The notes below the pieces were generated by a model. The model saw only the letters and a program-made list of their open reading frames with translations, had not been told where the DNA came from and ran no database searches. A DNA stretch of 64,000 nucleotides from Adineta vaga. Lineage: Eukaryota; Rotifera. Shown here piece after piece: positions 51,759 through 62,651 of the stretch (positions are counted from its first letter, which is position 1; each line of letters starts with the position of its first letter). The position numbers were made by a program, and so were the translations under genes. The stretch lies in assembly GCA_021613535.1 (NCBI GenBank), contig CP075493.1:3100001-3164000 (forward strand), read 5' to 3'.

Positions 51759-54700
51759 TCATCCTTTTACTTTTTGTCCTCCAGATGAATTAAATGATCC
51801 ATTAGGTGTTCCATTTGACTCTCGACAACCATTTTGTATAGGCATTGGAGTTGCACTTTTACTTGGTGGTGATGGTTCAATCGCTGCAGTATTATTGTTA
51901 TTATCGTCTATCATTGGATAACAATCACGACAAACACGTACGGCACGAGAATTCAATGCTGGAATAATTTTATAATAATTCGCACAACTATTACAGAATA
52001 CATTGCCACATTCTGAAAAGAAAAGAAAATATTGTCTTAAATATGTATTTAATGAGGGAAAATCCTACTTCGACAATGATGTTTTCGTGAAAAAGGCCAT
52101 TGTTGAAATTTTGAATGACATGAATGACATGTATGAACATTGAAATCGGGCATCCAACGTGTCACAGTTCCTTCTGTATTATCAATTTTTTGCCATGATG
52201 CACATGACGATGTTTCAACACTATTTATATTACTTTGTGATATGGTATCCATCCTTGGTGATGTGTTCTATTAAAGAGGAAAAAAACAAATTTAATTCGA
52301 AGAAAAATGAAGAAGAAAATCAACAAACATGATTATTATTAGTAGTACTAGTATTGTTAAATTTGATCAATGTATGAACGAATTTTTGCATTCGTCGCAT
52401 ATGTTCATGAAGACTTTCGATCTGTTGGACATATGCTCGTTCTTTTTCTAACATTCGGGATGTAATTTGATCAGGAATTTTCGTTAAACCATCGACATCA
52501 ATACGTTTTCGAACAGATTTTATTGTTTTATTCGACGTTGACGATTGAGTATGGGGTATCTAGATAGAAGAAAAAGATGTATTATTCGTTTGTGATAGAA
52601 AAACAAAACAAACAATTCGTTGAGGTTGATTAGGATCTTGTGAATTGATTTTTGTTAATGACCATGCTTCAGATAAACCTGAACCTGTACTTGATGTTGA
52701 ATTTGTATGTTTTCGTGGCCGTGACATTGTTCGTAAGATATTATCAACACTGCTAACATTCAATGGAAAACGTTGGAAAGATAATGCTAATTGAGTTATA
52801 TCTGGTGCAGAATCATCTGTTGCAAAACTTTGTCGTTTCGCTTGATTATCTGGACTATCATGACCGTTTGTATTAGGTAGAGTAACAGTTGATGGTGGAG
52901 TGATATTATTTGTATTCGGTGTTGTAGGAGTTGATAAACCATTAATAGGATTATTGGTCATGTTATGATTACTACCATTGAGTGTACCAAGATGATGTGG
53001 TGGACCAAATAAACTATTTGTAGATGTAGAATTTTGTAAACGATTTGATTGATTGGAATTTGTGGATGTTGTATTGGTATTATTTGCATTTCCAGTACGA
53101 ATGGTAATCGAAGATGATTCTAGACTTGCTGAACCACTTAAACTTGGATCGGATGTTGATCGATGTAGACCAGTTGTTAATGATGTTGAAAGATCTTCAT
53201 ATGATTGTAAATGACCAGGTACTAAAGATGATGAAGATGAAGGATGTTCAGATGAACCAGCAGGTGTATAACGAGTATCACGTAGATATAAATTTGACCA
53301 TATACGTAAATCACGAACTGAATATGATGGATATAAAACCTTGGTAAAAAAAACAAACAAATAATATGCTTTGATTGACAAATATATATAGACAATCATC
53401 TTACTTCTTTTCTTGTCTCATCAAATAAATGATTAATAAATTGTGTTGATTTTATATTTAATAAACTCCAAACACTTAATGTTCGTGTCTCTAAATTGGC
53501 TGTTGTTCGTTCAAAATCTGTATTACATAAAAATGTACCATGTAAACAAGTATATGTATGTGTTGCTAATTTGAGCTAAAATAAAAAAAACAAATTCTAT
53601 TCACAAACACGAATTTTTTTTTCTACATCGTATCTTACAAGAAACATTTCATTGAATTCAAATGCAACTGGATTTTGAGTAAATAATTGATAGATACAAT
53701 CTAACCATTGAAGAAATACAGGACTTCGTTCATTAGGATCATTTGCACCAATACCATGACCGCATCGATCACCAAATTTATGTCCGAATGCAACCCATTC
53801 CCGTTGTATTAAAATTTGAAAACCTTCTATTGTTCGATAATATGAATCAAGCATAATTTCAGCTAATGTTGTTATTTGTGGTGTTCGATCCCAACCATCT
53901 GAACAATGCACAAGGACAGGTCTACTCTGTTTATCGACAGTTGCAACTACAAAAGATGCAGCACCTATTAATGCTGATAGATTATGTAACCATCTTGTCG
54001 ATTCTAATTGTGAAAGCCAACTAAACAAGAAATCGAACAATTAAAATCTTCTATATTTTCATTCATCAAACTTACTTTTCACCTTGTGCTGCATTTGCAA
54101 TAGCAACACGTAACATTTGGGCACTTTTACGAATAGCATGAATATTTGGTAGATTCATAAATTGTACATCACAATCGGTATAATACGGTGGATATTCAAA
54201 ACCACCGCCTTTGGCACGATTAGCAATTGCTGCAGCATAACTTCGTGCATCAAGAATTAATAAACGATTGGAACTATTTTCACCTAGAAAAGAAATTAAA
54301 TATGTTTTTTTTTCTTCTTTTAATTCATGTTTATTTCATTGAGTTTTACTAACGAGAAACGGAATCATTTGTTGCAATATTACAAGCATTAATGATTGCT
54401 TGGATCATTTTTTCATCTTCTTTCGAACGCCAAAATAACCAACCAATTTCAGGTTGACTTGTTCGAGCAATAACTGCACCATTACAATGTCTATTAGAAA
54501 AGAAGAAAAAACAAAAATGATCGTTACTTTCGAAAATGTTCGCATAAGAAATCTTTTCATTACCTCCAAACAATCGTAGGAAATCGCCGATAGGATCTAA
54601 ATTTTGCAACTTCACCAATTTCTTCATCAGTTATCGAAGATGGAACAACACAAAATTCCGGGTAACTAGTACACAATTTATAATTATGATTAATTTCTGT

Positions 54701-55303
54701 TAATCTCCAAGGATATGCATCCAATTGTAAACGTATTAATTCATCTTGAAAATGATCACGTAATGAACGTTCTTGATTTGGTAAAGATGAAGCAAATTTA
54801 ATTGCAAATAAATCGTCTAAACAAGTTGGAATTGAAATTGATTCAGTTAATTTTCTTAACCAATAACAACATTTTTCTGTTGTAAAAAATGTTAAACGAA
54901 ATGAACGAATATCTTTACATTGTATGAATAAATAATTATCTTTAATTTCAACTATATCAATTAAACGTATGGGACAATTAATAAATGAACAACACGATTG
55001 ATTTGTAAATATAAATAAACGATATGTTGTTAAATAAATAATTCCATCGGATAAATCTGTTCCATGTTCAATATATTCTTCTCCAGCTAGGAAATCAAAT
55101 GGTAATTCATTTAAATCAATTGAACGTTTATTCATTTTCTCAATAGGTAATTCATTGGATATAACTGGAAAGGATTGTAATGGTGATAATGTTGTACATA
55201 AGGATTCTGAAGGTTGTTCGATTGGAATACTGTTTGATACTTCACACAAATGCATATCTTCTTCTTCAACCATAGTCACCGGTGATGGAACTCCGACAAC
55301 CAT
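51759..55303 (-). CDS. MTMR3: Myotubularin-related phosphatase with FYVE finger (MTMR3/4)
   Basis: This enzyme removes the D3 phosphate from PI(3)P and PI(3,5)P2 on endosomal membranes. Nine exons (54564-55303, 54354-54490, 54076-54283, 53639-54020, 53405-53575, 52614-53339, 52329-52559, 52069-52267, 51759-52012) encode 1015 residues. An N-terminal PH-GRAM domain (LAGEEYIEHGTDLSDGIIYL) precedes the phosphatase domain. The P-loop is HCSDGWDRT with nucleophile Cys401, so it is an active member. A long Ser/Thr/Asn-rich linker (about 560-790) and a coiled coil (LEKERAYVQQIESLHEHMRR) lead to a C-terminal FYVE finger with RWMPD, RKHHCRKC and RVC. The domain order and terminal FYVE identify the MTMR3/4 branch; 3 versus 4 cannot be decided. 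Confidence 0.94.
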
Positions 55304-57240
55304 TTTGTATTCTTTAAAATAGATATGAAAGAGTTTTATTCTAGAAAATCAATTTTACATAAACATCTAAAACAAAGATTAAAAAACCCAATGAATTCAA
55401 CCTTCAAAATATAAACCATATGATCGTCTGATATGATGTTTTAATAATGAGTCACGTCTAGACAATCGTTTTGTTTTATCCTATACCGTAATATTTACAT
55501 TACATACATGTTTTTCTTTTCCTATAGATTGACATTACTTCCAAGTGTGTTTTAATCACCAATTAAAACGAAAGAAAAATTTCAATGGAAAAAATGCTTT
55601 GATAAATGATAAAAAAAAATAAACGAAATAATCATATGAAAACAAAAGTAACTTGTTTTTTGTGTCTTAAGAAGAGGTGTGAGGGGGATGGGATGGTTGG
55701 GGTTGAGAAAAAGCGTTAGATAAGTGAATCATTTGATCATTGTGTTGATTTTGTTCAACCAATCGAATAGAGGTAACTAAGATCAACAAAAGTTTTTCTA
55801 TAAAAGATTATTTTCCTATTCTCTTCGAATATTATTTGAAAATTTTACGTTAAATTATCATATGTAATTGAGTACAATCAGTGACATCTATATTTCATCG
55901 CTCAAATGATGACCAATCGTGAAGAGTGATGTAAGACAGCTGATATGGGTAATAACGAACATCGGTCAGATGTCATGGGAATGCGAAAGAATGTTCTATG
56001 CATGCGTCATAAAACAAATTTGAAACCATGGAAAAGAAACGAAATGATAAGATAACATATTGTTAAATTATCATAATAGAATCAAAACATACTAAAATTA
56101 AATGTATAAAATATGACGGTTAATGAAGTGGGAACATTTCCAATGGATATTATTTCGTTCTTTCCGATATAGACGTAATCATATACTTTAAATTTAATTA
56201 ATTTCGAGAGAAAAATACATGTGTCGATCATAAGTAATACGCGTCGTGATACAAATCTACTCTATGTGTTAGCTCATGAATAGTATCGATTTAGCACGAC
56301 TGATTCAATGATGATTCTAGCAAATCAGAAATGAAATTCGTCTAAAATAATTGACATACTTCAGACAAATGTTTTCACTAGGTTCGTATATCAATCAATG
56401 ATATGCTTTTGTCATAGTCGATTCCATTTAAATATTTTATGTCAAACCTATAGAAGTAATATGTTGATATTATTTTTGAATAACAATCACATGACATTTT
56501 AAGTAAACTTCATCTTATTTGTTGAATGATAAATCATCATAGTTTTCAGTCGTATCTCTCTATATTGACAGTTTAATATTACTTCAAAAATATTAATTCT
56601 ACCACTTTCTAATTTAATCACAAACTTATTTATTTTATCGTAGTAGTTTAATAACGAAATTGTAGTTACTAAACCTTTTCTTCTCTTTATATTTTGAATA
56701 GGATCAAAACAATCATATATTTAATTAGAAAAGAATCCATTCAAACTAAATTCTACTTATAATTCAATCAAAAATTTGATTCTCTCTCTATTACATAATC
56801 ATTTTGATTACCGCTGAGAGAATTTCTTAAACGTTTAACGCATCACATAATATTTAAAAGAGATTTTAACAAAAGAATAATCGTTTATTAAATACCATCC
56901 AAGAAATGAACTTGAAAGACAATTATTTAAACAACAAGATAAGAACATTAAGTAGTGGTATAAAAAGGCAGAGAAGGTAGTGGACGGTTCAATGAAGTAA
57001 AATAAGACGATGACATTGCCGATGAGAACAGGAAAAATTTGAACATTGGAAGCGATTTTAACTGATTCCATATGTAATTTTCATGAAACTTCATTAACGA
57101 GCAATAAAGATACATCAATATATAACTAAAAAACAATAGGAGATGACTTCATAAATATCCTATTTACAAATGTAACTGAAACGTGCAACTGTGATAAAGA
57201 CTTACTAGTAATCTTCAATATCGTCTTCATTCGAACAAAA
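55304..57240. other. Gene-free AT-rich DNA left of the glycine-rich cluster
   Basis: Nearly 2 kb without recognisable coding sequence. It should contain the MTMR promoter at its left end. Short frames at 56835-57136 are AT-rich and have no coding character. Confidence 0.4.
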
Positions 57241-57946
57241 TTACTTTTTACCACCTCCACCACCACCACCACCTCCGCCACCACCGCCTCCGCCAAAGCC
57301 ACCACCACCTCCGCCAAAGCTACCACCACCACCACCTGGACAACCAGGGGCACCGGGCATACCAGGGCTTCCAGAACTACCCCCTGCTCCACCATTACCG
57401 CCGGAACAACCGGAATTCAACCAATGCCACCTCCTCCACCGCCACCATTATTGCCATCGAAGAACCCGGCACCACTTCCTCTATTAAAAATAAAAGTAGG
57501 TCGAACAGGGGTACCTGAGCTACCTCCATTGCCGCCGGCACCACCAAAGCCGCCAGCTGTTCCAGGCATACCCGGGTTTCCAAAGCCACCTCCATTGCCA
57601 CCAGCACCACCAAAGCCACCAGATGTTCCAGGCATACCCGGGTTTCCAAAGCCACCTCCATTGCCACCAGCACCACCAAAGCCGCCAGATGTTCCAGGCA
57701 TACCCGGGTTTCCAAAGCCACCTCCATTGCCACCAGCACCACTAAAAATACAAAAATGAGCTTAAACATATTTCCCATCTACCACAATCTACACTTACCC
57801 AAGCTGTTGACCAGAAACCATGACTAGAAAGAAAAAATTAAACATAAAATATTTTTAAAACATTATGACGTATATTCCCTACCTTGAAACAAAAAATTTG
57901 CCATTATCATCAGCAGAAAAGTGATTCGAATGACGCTTGCCATCAT
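57241..57946 (-). CDS. Secreted glycine-rich protein, long form, left arm (GRP-L1)
   Basis: Exons 57883-57946 (64 coding bases) and 57799-57823 (25 bases) encode a hydrophobic leader (MMASVIRITFLLMIMANFLF). Exon 3 starts at 57741 and encodes three copies of a 22-residue GGNGGGFGNPGMPGTSGGFG-type unit (66-base DNA repeat). It then reads RPTFIFNRGSGAGFF. The open frame stops at 57417 (137 residues). Beyond the stop, in a frame offset by one base, coding-like sequence resumes (GSPGMPGAPGCPGGGGGSFG) and ends in poly-Gly-Lys-Lys and TAA at 57241, like the ends of its relatives. So either there is a frameshift near 57400 or a 35-base mini-intron (57387-57421). The function is unknown; it is secreted and possibly structural, adhesive or antimicrobial. 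Confidence 0.6.
57533..57741 (-). repeat. 66-base tandem repeat in GRP-L1
   Basis: Three near-identical 66-base units encode the Gly-Asn-Pro-Met/Phe 22-mers. The high identity suggests recent unequal exchange or slippage. Confidence 0.85.
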
Positions 57947-58111
57947 TTAATGCTTCACACCACTAATTTAAATAGTTGATGATTGCTGCACGTATTTAAA
58001 CGATAAGATCAATGAATCACCAATTATTTAATTACACTTCTCACCAACAATATTGTTTCGTACCAGTGAACAAACTGTGAACGATATCACGAAAAAGTGG
58101 AAAACCATCTG

Positions 58112-58119
58112 CTTTTATA
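58112..58119 (-). promoter_or_regulatory. TATA box of GRP-L1
   Basis: TATAAAAG on the minus strand lies about 166 bases upstream of the GRP-L1 start. The same element, with the same flanks, is present before GRP-L2. Confidence 0.6.
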
Positions 58120-59054
58120 CAACTCTATACACCCACTCAAACACAGACATACAAAGGAATAGAGAGAGAGAGCGAAAGAGATGCACTCTTATCGAAATAT
58201 TCCGATCGGATAACAAAATATTCACATACAAAGAACGAAAGAAAATCATAAGCGTACAAACTGAACAGTTTTTCTTCACAATATTCATCGCCATAAATGT
58301 GTCAACAATCTTTCCAAAAATCCCATTTTTATATCTCGCACTCGCTCACTAACAAGATCTTGAGTTAATCGATAATTAAAATGCTTTTCTCTCGATATTT
58401 ATCAACATGTTTCGCCACTCATTGTCGATCTCTCGCAATTTGTTCACCTATCATCTATGTCAAAGTACAGACAATCATTCCATTCATCAGTTCAACATCA
58501 TCAACATTCTATTGCTTTTGAGATTGTTTTGTTCATCAGCAATTAATCGGTACTATATTTCGAAGTCGATCTTTCCTAGCATGCATAGAAATACGATCAG
58601 CATCTGGATCAAATCAACATTTCTCCAGGCTTCACATTCGTTAACAGTGCACATTTCGAACGATAGAGATCATCATCGTATTCACGATTATCTACGCGTG
58701 CATTTCTTTGTCACACGTGATTTTTCGACTGATGTATTTCCATGAATGATTTATTTTATTATCAGTACTTGCCGTATCTATCATCGCCCTATGATGTGCC
58801 AATGTCCACCGATTCGATGGACGTTTCACTCTCCCTTCCTCTCCTCCTGTTCTTTCTAGATTTTCTGCATTCTTCATTTTGTTTTACATTTTGAATGGTC
58901 AATTTGTTCGTGCAAAGTTCGATTCTCTTTCTCTTAGTTGTAAATACCGACGAAGAAAAGACATGATTTTTCTCTATCTCTCTCTTTCCTATTAATTGTT
59001 TTGACCTCGATATCTCTGTATGAGTCATGAATTCCCGTTATTTTTCCCTTTTCT

Positions 59055-59080
59055 TCTCTCTCTCTCTCTCTCTCTCTCTC
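59055..59080. repeat. CT microsatellite in left arm
   Basis: About thirteen CT units lie just upstream of the GRP-S1 TATA box. The mirror tract in the right arm is shorter. Confidence 0.85.
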
Positions 59081-59104
59081 GGATTTCTCTCCTTTGTGTT
59101 CACG

Positions 59105-59114
59105 TATATAAAAA
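59105..59114 (+). promoter_or_regulatory. TATA box of GRP-S1
   Basis: TATATAAAAA lies 113 bases before the GRP-S1 start codon and is conserved in the right arm. Clear TATA boxes were not seen before the other genes in the window, which suggests strongly regulated expression of this cluster. Confidence 0.6.
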
Positions 59115-59226
59115 CCCGTACTATTCTGCATTCGGATCATACGATACAATCCAATCGATCTTTCTCGTTTATTCAACCTCAATACATTAGTCAATTATCC
59201 TTCTCGTTTATCATCCAAACGTCACA

Positions 59227-59529
59227 ATGATACCCACTTTCTCTCGCTTTCTCTACTTGCTTGTTCTTGCATTATTGATCGTCTCGCAAGGTATGTTCGC
59301 ATAGTTTTCTTCATGTTCCACAATTTCTATGGATTGATTGTTTTTTTGTGTTTTAGTCATGGTACAAGCTGGAGTTACATCGTAAGTAGAATAACGATTT
59401 TTGGTCGAAGATTCACACCACTAACTCATGTCTCTGTGTTTTAGGGCTCGTGCTAAGCGTGGTGGCGGTGGTGGTGGTGGCGGAGGCGGTTGGGGCGGTG
59501 GCGGTGGTGGAGGTGGTGGTGGCAAGTGA
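59227..59529 (+). CDS. Short secreted glycine-rich peptide precursor, left arm (GRP-S1)
   Basis: Three exons (59227-59290, 59357-59381, 59445-59529) encode 57 residues. A signal peptide (MIPTFSRFLYLLVLALLIVS) is followed by VMVQAGVTSARAKR and then ten glycines, one tryptophan, ten glycines and a terminal lysine. The Lys-Arg just before the glycine tract is a plausible proprotein cleavage site that would release a 22-residue peptide. Glycine codons vary (GGT/GGC/GGA), arguing for selection on the protein rather than a plain DNA repeat. I know no exact family. Gly-rich host-defence peptides of arthropods and nematodes, or glue and cuticle proteins, are the closest ideas. Confidence 0.75.
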
Positions 59530-59775
59530 TGAAACAATTAGATGGAGACGATGTGTGAGGTGCGAGTTCGAACTACAAGCAAAATTCCAACATACATGGT
59601 CAATGTAATTATGTGCGACTGCAAACATCAAAACCTTTCATTCATGATCAACATCGTCTCCACTCATCTCATTTACATCTACACTCGCTGTAATGTTGTG
59701 TCGTGTAGTCAATTCGAGTCTTTTTCTTACTCAATAAATAAATAAATAAATAATTGTCATCATCACATATAAATA

Positions 59776-60855
59776 CGTTTCTCCTGATTTTCGAATGAAT
59801 GCTAATTGAATCGTGTTGCTTGAACATGAAATAGAAGAATAGGATTGATTTCAGTGTACGTTACTTTTCTTATAGTGTATGCAGCATTAGACGATCAGAG
59901 GTAAACTGACAAACATCGAAGCCATTGAAAGAAATTTTGTTGGTATGTTTCATGTGCATGATGTATCAAACTCGGTTGCAAAATGGAATTCATAGAATGT
60001 TGACACGAATGTACTTTGAGAGTTGAAAGAGATGAAGTAAGAGAGATCGAAATGTATCAAATGTACAAAGCAAAAGTAGAATATGAAAGAGATGTCAGTA
60101 TACCTAGATCACTATGGCATATATGAACAATCACTATCAGTTGGCACATTGTGTTTTCGTACATTTATTATGTCTTGTCAAATTGATTGCCATTGAACAA
60201 CGAGAACTAAGTAACAAGTGAAGTTCGTGAAATGTTGTAAACATGAGGAATGAACTACAATTCAGTTGCATTTGACTTTTCTCAATCAACATTCGATGAC
60301 AACTGAATCGAACCGTTGTGGATAAGAATCAGAGTAAATGCGACAGATAAATTTCATTGTGTTTGTATGAGCAGTGAACAAATGGAATCAAATAAAGGTA
60401 TAAGAAAGAAAAAAGCAGAAATAGTTTGAATAAGATTCGTACGTTCCAAAGTATAAAACACATGTTCGTTTCCGCTTCTCGTAAGATTATTGGAACCAAC
60501 CGTTGAAAAGGAAGTAAAATATATTGTTTATTATTCAAACCAAGTGAAAAACAATTTCAAGTGTGATATTTTCATGGATTGTTATTTACATTTGGAAAAA
60601 AAAGTGTGTTTAAATTCCAATAAATGAAAATGGAGGAGAAGTAAGCTAACAACAATGTAAACAGTATTGATTGTACAACGAGCATTGCATCTAATAATCT
60701 GAAAAAGAAGTACAGAGCGACTAAGTCTGTCATTTGCTCGAGAGTGACATAATAACTACATCTTTTTGTAAACATACGAGCAGAACATCTTTCATCAGAT
60801 TATTCTGTGTTTTCGTCGACTTTCTTTTCTTTGCAAAATAGAAGAACTACTCTTA
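59776..60855. other. Palindrome spacer
   Basis: About 1.1 kb of unique AT-rich DNA separates the arms. It contains no convincing coding sequence, repeat or RNA gene. The poly(A) signals of GRP-S1 (AATAAA series near 59734) and GRP-S2 (mirror) lie just inside the arms on each side. Confidence 0.5.
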
Positions 60856-61091
60856 TATATGATGAGGACAATTATTTGTTTATTTATTGAGTAAGAAAAA
60901 GACTCGAATTGACTACACGACACAACATTACAGCGAGTGTAGAAGTAAATGAGATGATTGGAGACGATGTTGATCATGAATGAAAGGTTTTGATGTTTGC
61001 ATTCGCACATAATTACATTGACCATGTATGTTGGAATTTTGCTTGTAGTTTGAACTCGCACCTCATACATCGTCTCCATCTAATTGTTTCA

Positions 61092-61395
61092 TCACTTGCC
61101 ACCACCACCTCCACCACCGCCACCGCCCCAACCGCCTCCGCCACCGCCACCACCACCGCCACGCTTAGCACGAGCCCTAAAACACAGAGACATGAGTTAG
61201 TGATGTGAATCTACGACCAAAAATCGTTATTCTACTTACGATGTAACTCCAGCTTGTACCATGACTAAAACAGAAAAAAACAATCATTCAATAGAAATTG
61301 TGGAACATGAAGAAAAACTATGCGAACATACCTTGCGAGATGATCAATAATGCTAGAACAAGCAAGTAGAGAAAGCGAGAGAAAGTGGGTATCAT
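61092..61395 (-). CDS. Short secreted glycine-rich peptide precursor, right arm (GRP-S2)
   Basis: Exons 61332-61395, 61240-61264 and 61092-61176 have exactly the same coding lengths as GRP-S1. The encoded 57 residues differ from GRP-S1 by a single conservative change that I can see (Val to Ile at residue 19). Other differences, including several in the glycine codons, are silent. The Lys-Arg and the Gly10-Trp-Gly10-Lys module are intact, so both arm copies look functional. The introns are short (63 and 67 bases) and also match the left arm. Confidence 0.75.
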
Positions 61396-61507
61396 TGTGA
61401 CGTTTGGATGATAAACGAGAAGGATAATTGACTAATGTATTGAGGTTGAATAAACGAGAAAGATCGATTGGATTGTATCGTATGATCCGAATGCAGAATA
61501 GCACGGG

Positions 61508-61517
61508 TTTTTATATA
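61508..61517 (-). promoter_or_regulatory. TATA box of GRP-S2
   Basis: Minus-strand TATATAAAAA lies 113 bases before the GRP-S2 start, the mirror image of the element before GRP-S1. Confidence 0.6.
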
Positions 61518-62505
61518 CGTGAACACAAAGGAGAGAAATCCGAGAGAGAGAGAGAGAAGAAAAGGGAGAAATAACGGGAATTCATGACTCATACAGAGAT
61601 ATCGAGGTCAAAACAATTAATAGGAAAGAGAGAGATAGAGAAAAATCATGTCTTTTCTTCGTCGGTATTTACAACTAAAAGAAAGAGAATCGAACTTTGC
61701 ACGAACAAATTGACCATTCAAAATGTAAAACAAAATGAAGAGTGCAGAAAATCTAGAAAGAACAGGAGGAGAGGAAGGGAGATTGAAACGTCCATCGAAT
61801 CGGTGGACATTGGCACATCATAGGCCGATGATAGATGTGGGAAGTGCTGATAATAAAATAAATCATCCATGGAAATATATCAGTCGAAAAATCACGTGTG
61901 ACAAAGAGATGCACGCGTAGATAATCGTGAATACGATGATGATCTTCATCGTTCGAAATGTGCACTGTTAACTAGTGTGAAGCCTGGAGAAATGTTGATT
62001 TGATCCAGATGCTGATCGTATTTCTATGCATGCTAGGAAAGATCGACTTCGAAATATAGTACCGATTAATTGCTGATGAACAAAACAATCTCAAAAGCAA
62101 TAGAATGTTGATGATGTTGAACTGATGAATGGAATGATTGTCTGTACTTTGACATAGATGATAGGTGAACAAATTGCGAGAGATCGACAATGAGTGGCGA
62201 AACATGTTGATAAATATCGAGAGAAAAGCATTTTAATAACTGATTAACTTAAGATCTTGTTAGTGAGCGAGTGTAAGATATAAAAGTGGGATTTTTGGAA
62301 AGATTATTGTCATATAGATGACGATGATATTGTGAAGAAAAACTGTTCAGTTTGTACGCTTATGATTTTCTTTCGTTCTTTGTATGTGAATATTTTGTTA
62401 TCCGATCGGAATATTTCGATAAGAATGCGTCTCTTTCTCTCTCTTTCTCTCTTCCTTTATATATCTATATATATATTTCTGTGTTTGAGTGGGTGTATAA
62501 AGCTG

Positions 62506-62513
62506 TATAAAAG
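62506..62513 (+). promoter_or_regulatory. TATA box of GRP-L2
   Basis: TATAAAAG lies 139 bases before the GRP-L2 start, in sequence that mirrors the GRP-L1 promoter (GTATAAAAGCAGATG). Confidence 0.6.
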
Positions 62514-62651
62514 CAGATGCTTTTCCACCTTTTCATCATATCGTTCACAGTTTGTTCACTGGTACGAAACAATATTGTTGATCCATCTATCTTATCGTAT
62601 AAATAAGTGCTGTGATCGTCAACTCGTTGAATCAACTGTGCGAAGAATCAA

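Larger units (their letters stand above)
57883..59775 (+). repeat. Palindrome, left arm
   Basis: This arm is the near-perfect reverse complement of 60856-62715. It runs from the first exon of GRP-L1 through the shared promoter region and all of GRP-S1 to an AATAAATAAATAAATAAATAATTG tail. Over long stretches only scattered substitutions and small indels separate the arms. The outer and inner ends given are where I lose the match by eye. Confidence 0.85.

Noticed and set aside
57424-57759. Plus-strand proline-rich frame (PPPLPPAPPKPP repeats)
   Set aside because: It is the antisense shadow of the GRP-L1 glycine repeats; the minus-strand frame has leader, introns and family matches.
58407-58745. 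Plus-strand frame repeated at 61972-62205 on the other strand
   Set aside because: Its presence in both arms reflects the palindrome, not coding. It lies in the inter-gene promoter region, and the right-arm copy is shorter.
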